Shown: piece by piece, positions 61,963-64,000 of the stretch
How the letters are laid out: every line of letters starts with the position of its first letter
How positions within the stretch are numbered: the first letter of the stretch is position 1
Source: CAWCDJ01 sp963796675
Lineage (GTDB): Bacteria; Acidobacteriota; Terriglobia; Bryobacterales; Bryobacteraceae
Reading direction: 5' to 3'
Assembly (NCBI GenBank): GCA_963796675.1
Contig: CAWCMS010000013.1
Span: forward strand, 62,001 to 126,000
Length of the DNA stretch: 64,000 nt
The notes under the pieces: model-generated
Database searches by the model: none
The model's input: the letters and a program-made list of their open reading frames with translations, nothing else
Told to the model about the DNA's origin: nothing
Made by a program: the position numbers and the translations under genes

Positions 61963-63426
61963 TCAGAGACCGTTCCACAGCACGATGCCGGTACGCTGCC
62001 CGGCCGCGAGCTGCCGGACGCCGACGCCGCCCGCGGCATCGAGCGTCACCTGGTAGAGCGGCAGGTCGCGCTCTTGGACGACGTAGCTGCCGTTCTGCAG
62101 GTTGTTGGCGTCGGCATCGGTGATGACTTCGAACGGATTCGGTGCCGTGGCGCGGACGCGGAACTGTGCGCTCGAAGCCTCGTAGTTGCCGTAGCTGTAA
62201 CAGCGGCCGATGCAGACGCGGTCGAGCATGTGGGTGACGGGATTGGTGCGGCTATCGGCGAGATCGATGCCGTTCACCACTCGCTGCGAGGGAGGAAGCT
62301 GCGCCACCGCCGCCGCCATCTGGTCTTCGACGCGGTTCAGCGCGCCCTCATCGGCATAGAGGAAGCCGAAGAACAGCAGGCCCGAGAAGGCCAGCACCGC
62401 TTTCGCCAGACGCGGAGGCGCGGCGCACGCCGTCCAGCCGCAGAGGCAGATGCCCAGCGGCAGCGACATACGCTGCGCCAGGAAGACCAGCGCGTGATGG
62501 TAGCCCGGCAGCAGGATCCAATTGGGGATGACCACGATGCCCGCGGCGGTCAGCATCGAGACCTGAAACAGCGTGCCGGAGAAGAGGCTCCCGGTTCCCT
62601 CACGCTTCGACCGCTCCGCCGCCAGCCAGACCCAATAGAGCAGCAGGCCGAGCGCGGGCACCCAGAACTTCGAACCATAGACCGCCAGCTGGTCGATGCC
62701 CAGGGCGGACTCGATCTGGTCGCCAAACCATCGTGTAGGCACCAGGAATCGCAGGACGAACGCCCCGGCAACCAACAGCGCGAGAGCGACCTTCGGGCGG
62801 ATCGAAAGGTGCTTATAGGCGAGCACCGCGACCGCCCAGGCCACGGGCAGGCCATGCGCCGTATACGCGAGGGCGAGCCATGGCACCGCGATCCACGAGC
62901 GTGGCGGGCGCCACTCCCAGGCCAGGGCCATGGCCCAGAACGAGAGGCCCAGGCCGATGTAAAAGTTGAACAGGCCCATGTGGAGTGTCCAGCCATAGGC
63001 CAGCATGGCGATGGCCGGAAACACTTCGAACGCCGTGCGGCCCGTCGCGGCACGCAGGAAGGCGAACGCTCCCCAAACCAGCGTGAGGACCGCAAGCGCC
63101 ACGGGAATCCGCTGCGCCGCTTCGAGCCCAAGGGGAAGCAGGCGGCTCAGCATCAGGTCAAAGAGCACGTTGGTGGTTTGCGGCACCACCATCAGGCCGG
63201 AAGCCTTACCCTGTCCGATGAAGCCGGCGAGCCACGCGTTATAGAGATGGCTCGCCAGGTCGCCCGCCTGCACCCGGGAATGCCAGAAGCACGGAACCAG
63301 GACGGCCGCGGAGAGCACGGCGTATCCCGCCGGGGTTCCGAGAAACGTGGCGATCCGCCCCGGTGCCGCGGGCGCGGGTGTGTGCTCTTCCTTTCGGGCC
63401 AGTCGCCTGGCCGCCCGTGTCGACAT
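61963..63426 (-). CDS. Polytopic membrane protein of unknown function
   Basis: A 487-aa protein with about ten membrane helices (about 30-50, 105-125, 140-195, 215-230 and more to about 375) and a soluble C-terminal region (SQRVVNGIDLADSRTNPVTH, FRVRATAPNPFEVITDADAN). A loop after the first helix, HSRVQAGDLASHLYNAWLAG, resembles the GT-C fold first loop of lipid-linked sugar glycosyltransferases, where an acidic pair lies in the same place. GT-C membership is inferred. It lies 29 bases upstream of galT. Confidence 0.65.
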   Translation of the reverse strand: MSTRAARRLARKEEHTPAPAAPGRIATFLGTPAGYAVLSAAVLVPCFWHSRVQAGDLASHLYNAWLAGFIGQGKASGLMVVPQTTNVLFDLMLSRLLPLGLEAAQRIPVALAVLTLVWGAFAFLRAATGRTAFEVFPAIAMLAYGWTLHMGLFNFYIGLGLSFWAMALAWEWRPPRSWIAVPWLALAYTAHGLPVAWAVAVLAYKHLSIRPKVALALLVAGAFVLRFLVPTRWFGDQIESALGIDQLAVYGSKFWVPALGLLLYWVWLAAERSKREGTGSLFSGTLFQVSMLTAAGIVVIPNWILLPGYHHALVFLAQRMSLPLGICLCGWTACAAPPRLAKAVLAFSGLLFFGFLYADEGALNRVEDQMAAAVAQLPPSQRVVNGIDLADSRTNPVTHMLDRVCIGRCYSYGNYEASSAQFRVRATAPNPFEVITDADANNLQNGSYVVQERDLPLYQVTLDAAGGVGVRQLAAGQRTGIVLWNGL

Positions 63427-63453
63427 TACTGTGATGGTAGCGAAGCGAGGGGC

Positions 63454-63852
63454 CTACGCGCCGGGCTTTCCGGAAATCTGAAGCAGCGACTGGTAGAGCC
63501 TCTGCACAAGGCCGTAGCTCGAGGGGTCGGCGCGGGCCAGCCGGGCGATCACTTCATCCCGCTGCGAGAGGATGCGCTTCAGCGTCTGGTCCACTTCGGG
63601 AGGCTGACCGGTCATGGTGCGCACATGCTCGAAGAAGGAGGCGGCGAAATCGCGGGCCTTGCCGTAATTCTGCATGCTGGTCTGGAGGAACGTCATCCCC
63701 AACATGGAGCGGGCCAGGCAGAGCTGCTGCGCGGGCCGTGTCTCCTCCAGCCGCCGCTCCAGGCGGTTCGCACGCACGTACTCGGGCAGGAATCCGGCCA
63801 GAAAGACACCGAACAGCACGGCCGCACTCACCGCGACCTTCTTGCGGTTCAT
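63454..63852 (-). CDS. Small single-pass membrane protein
   Basis: A 132-aa protein: one N-terminal helix (VAVSAAVLFGVFLAGFLP) and a helical, coiled-coil-like outer part (ANRLERRLEETRPAQQLCLA, QTLKRILSQRDEVIARLARA). I do not recognise the family. It is 27 bases upstream of the polytopic gene, probably in the same transcript. A start at MNRKKVAVSAA fits the basic N-terminus. Confidence 0.6.
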   Translation of the reverse strand: MNRKKVAVSAAVLFGVFLAGFLPEYVRANRLERRLEETRPAQQLCLARSMLGMTFLQTSMQNYGKARDFAASFFEHVRTMTGQPPEVDQTLKRILSQRDEVIARLARADPSSYGLVQRLYQSLLQISGKPGA

Positions 63853-63890
63853 CGCATACCTCTGTTCCCACTATGCAACAGGAACGCCGC

Positions 63891-64000
63891 TCAGGCCGGG
63901 TTCCCGGGACCGCTCCTGGTAGGACGCGCACACTTGGCGCGTACGGCCTCCCACCTTTGTTTGGACCATTCGAGCAGACGTTGTGCCCAGGGAAGGTCGC
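63891..64000 (-). CDS. Unidentified protein, C-terminal end only
   Basis: From the window edge a minus-strand frame reads LPWAQRLLEWSKQRWEAVRA then KCARPTRSGPGNPA and ends at a TGA (63893-63891). The amphipathic helix and the basic tail look coding, and the gap to the next gene is 38 bases. The rest of the gene is outside the window, so no family can be named. Confidence 0.45.
   Translation of the reverse strand, partial: DLPWAQRLLEWSKQRWEAVRAKCARPTRSGPGNPA

Overview
The window is about 64% GC and densely coded. It most likely comes from an Acidobacteriota chromosome of the Bryobacterales / Candidatus Solibacter type. The evidence is gene content: a secreted protein of the Solibacter C-terminal-domain family (33169-33943), an 'acidobacterial duplicated orphan permease' (52452-54797), a Ser/Thr kinase fused to a TolB-like propeller (14690-17479), an Asp-box propeller (11087-13498) and a Lys/Ala-rich histone-like protein. 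No phage, insertion sequence or CRISPR array is visible.

Layout. 1-1984 is a lower-GC, damaged segment: a broken GT4 glycosyltransferase, a broken GH130 glycoside phosphorylase and two tRNA pieces, including a tRNA-Val(CAC) 5' half that stops just after the anticodon loop. 2034-13498 holds an electron-transfer set (etfB, etfA, a ferredoxin-fused ETF:quinone oxidoreductase and a 734-aa acyl-CoA dehydrogenase) around a small redox pair (TPR-thioredoxin protein and DsbD N-domain protein) and a 29-aa membrane peptide. 13542-20045 carries the histone-like protein, GT2, kinase, TPR protein, lipoprotein and DinB protein. 20048-33018 is one tightly packed minus-strand operon: ECF sigma, zinc-finger anti-sigma, a secreted protein, then gspE-F-G-H-I-J-K-L-M-C and gspD, a nearly complete type II secretion system.

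34766-40128 is central metabolism: accBC (biotin carboxyl carrier and biotin carboxylase) and lpd-lipB-E2 (2-oxoacid dehydrogenase parts plus lipoylation). 40189-41520 is a POTRA-only BamA-like protein. 41525-47896 is a minus-strand string: tryptophanase/tyrosine phenol-lyase, a shortened ModB, a ModC that has lost most ATPase motifs, FmdE, ThiE, a SpoU methyltransferase and a CLC channel. The rest is housekeeping and envelope: alginate-lyase-like protein, AI-2E transporter, ruvX-mltG, the ADOP permease, an rpiB-glyA-GT4-outer-membrane-protein run, proS, galT and a polytopic membrane protein.

Sequence quality matters to the reader. At least eight genes are broken by single-base insertions while both sides still read as intact protein. 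accB-accC alone carries ten in about 920 bases, all +1. I read these mainly as consensus errors rather than biology, and I annotate the genes across them. The most interesting real signals are the degenerate molybdate-type ABC pair beside FmdE, the secretion operon headed by its own sigma/anti-sigma pair, the large Gly/Met/Tyr-rich insert in the secretin, the atypical ETF system, and two 88-bp multi-hairpin elements with the same outer ends.
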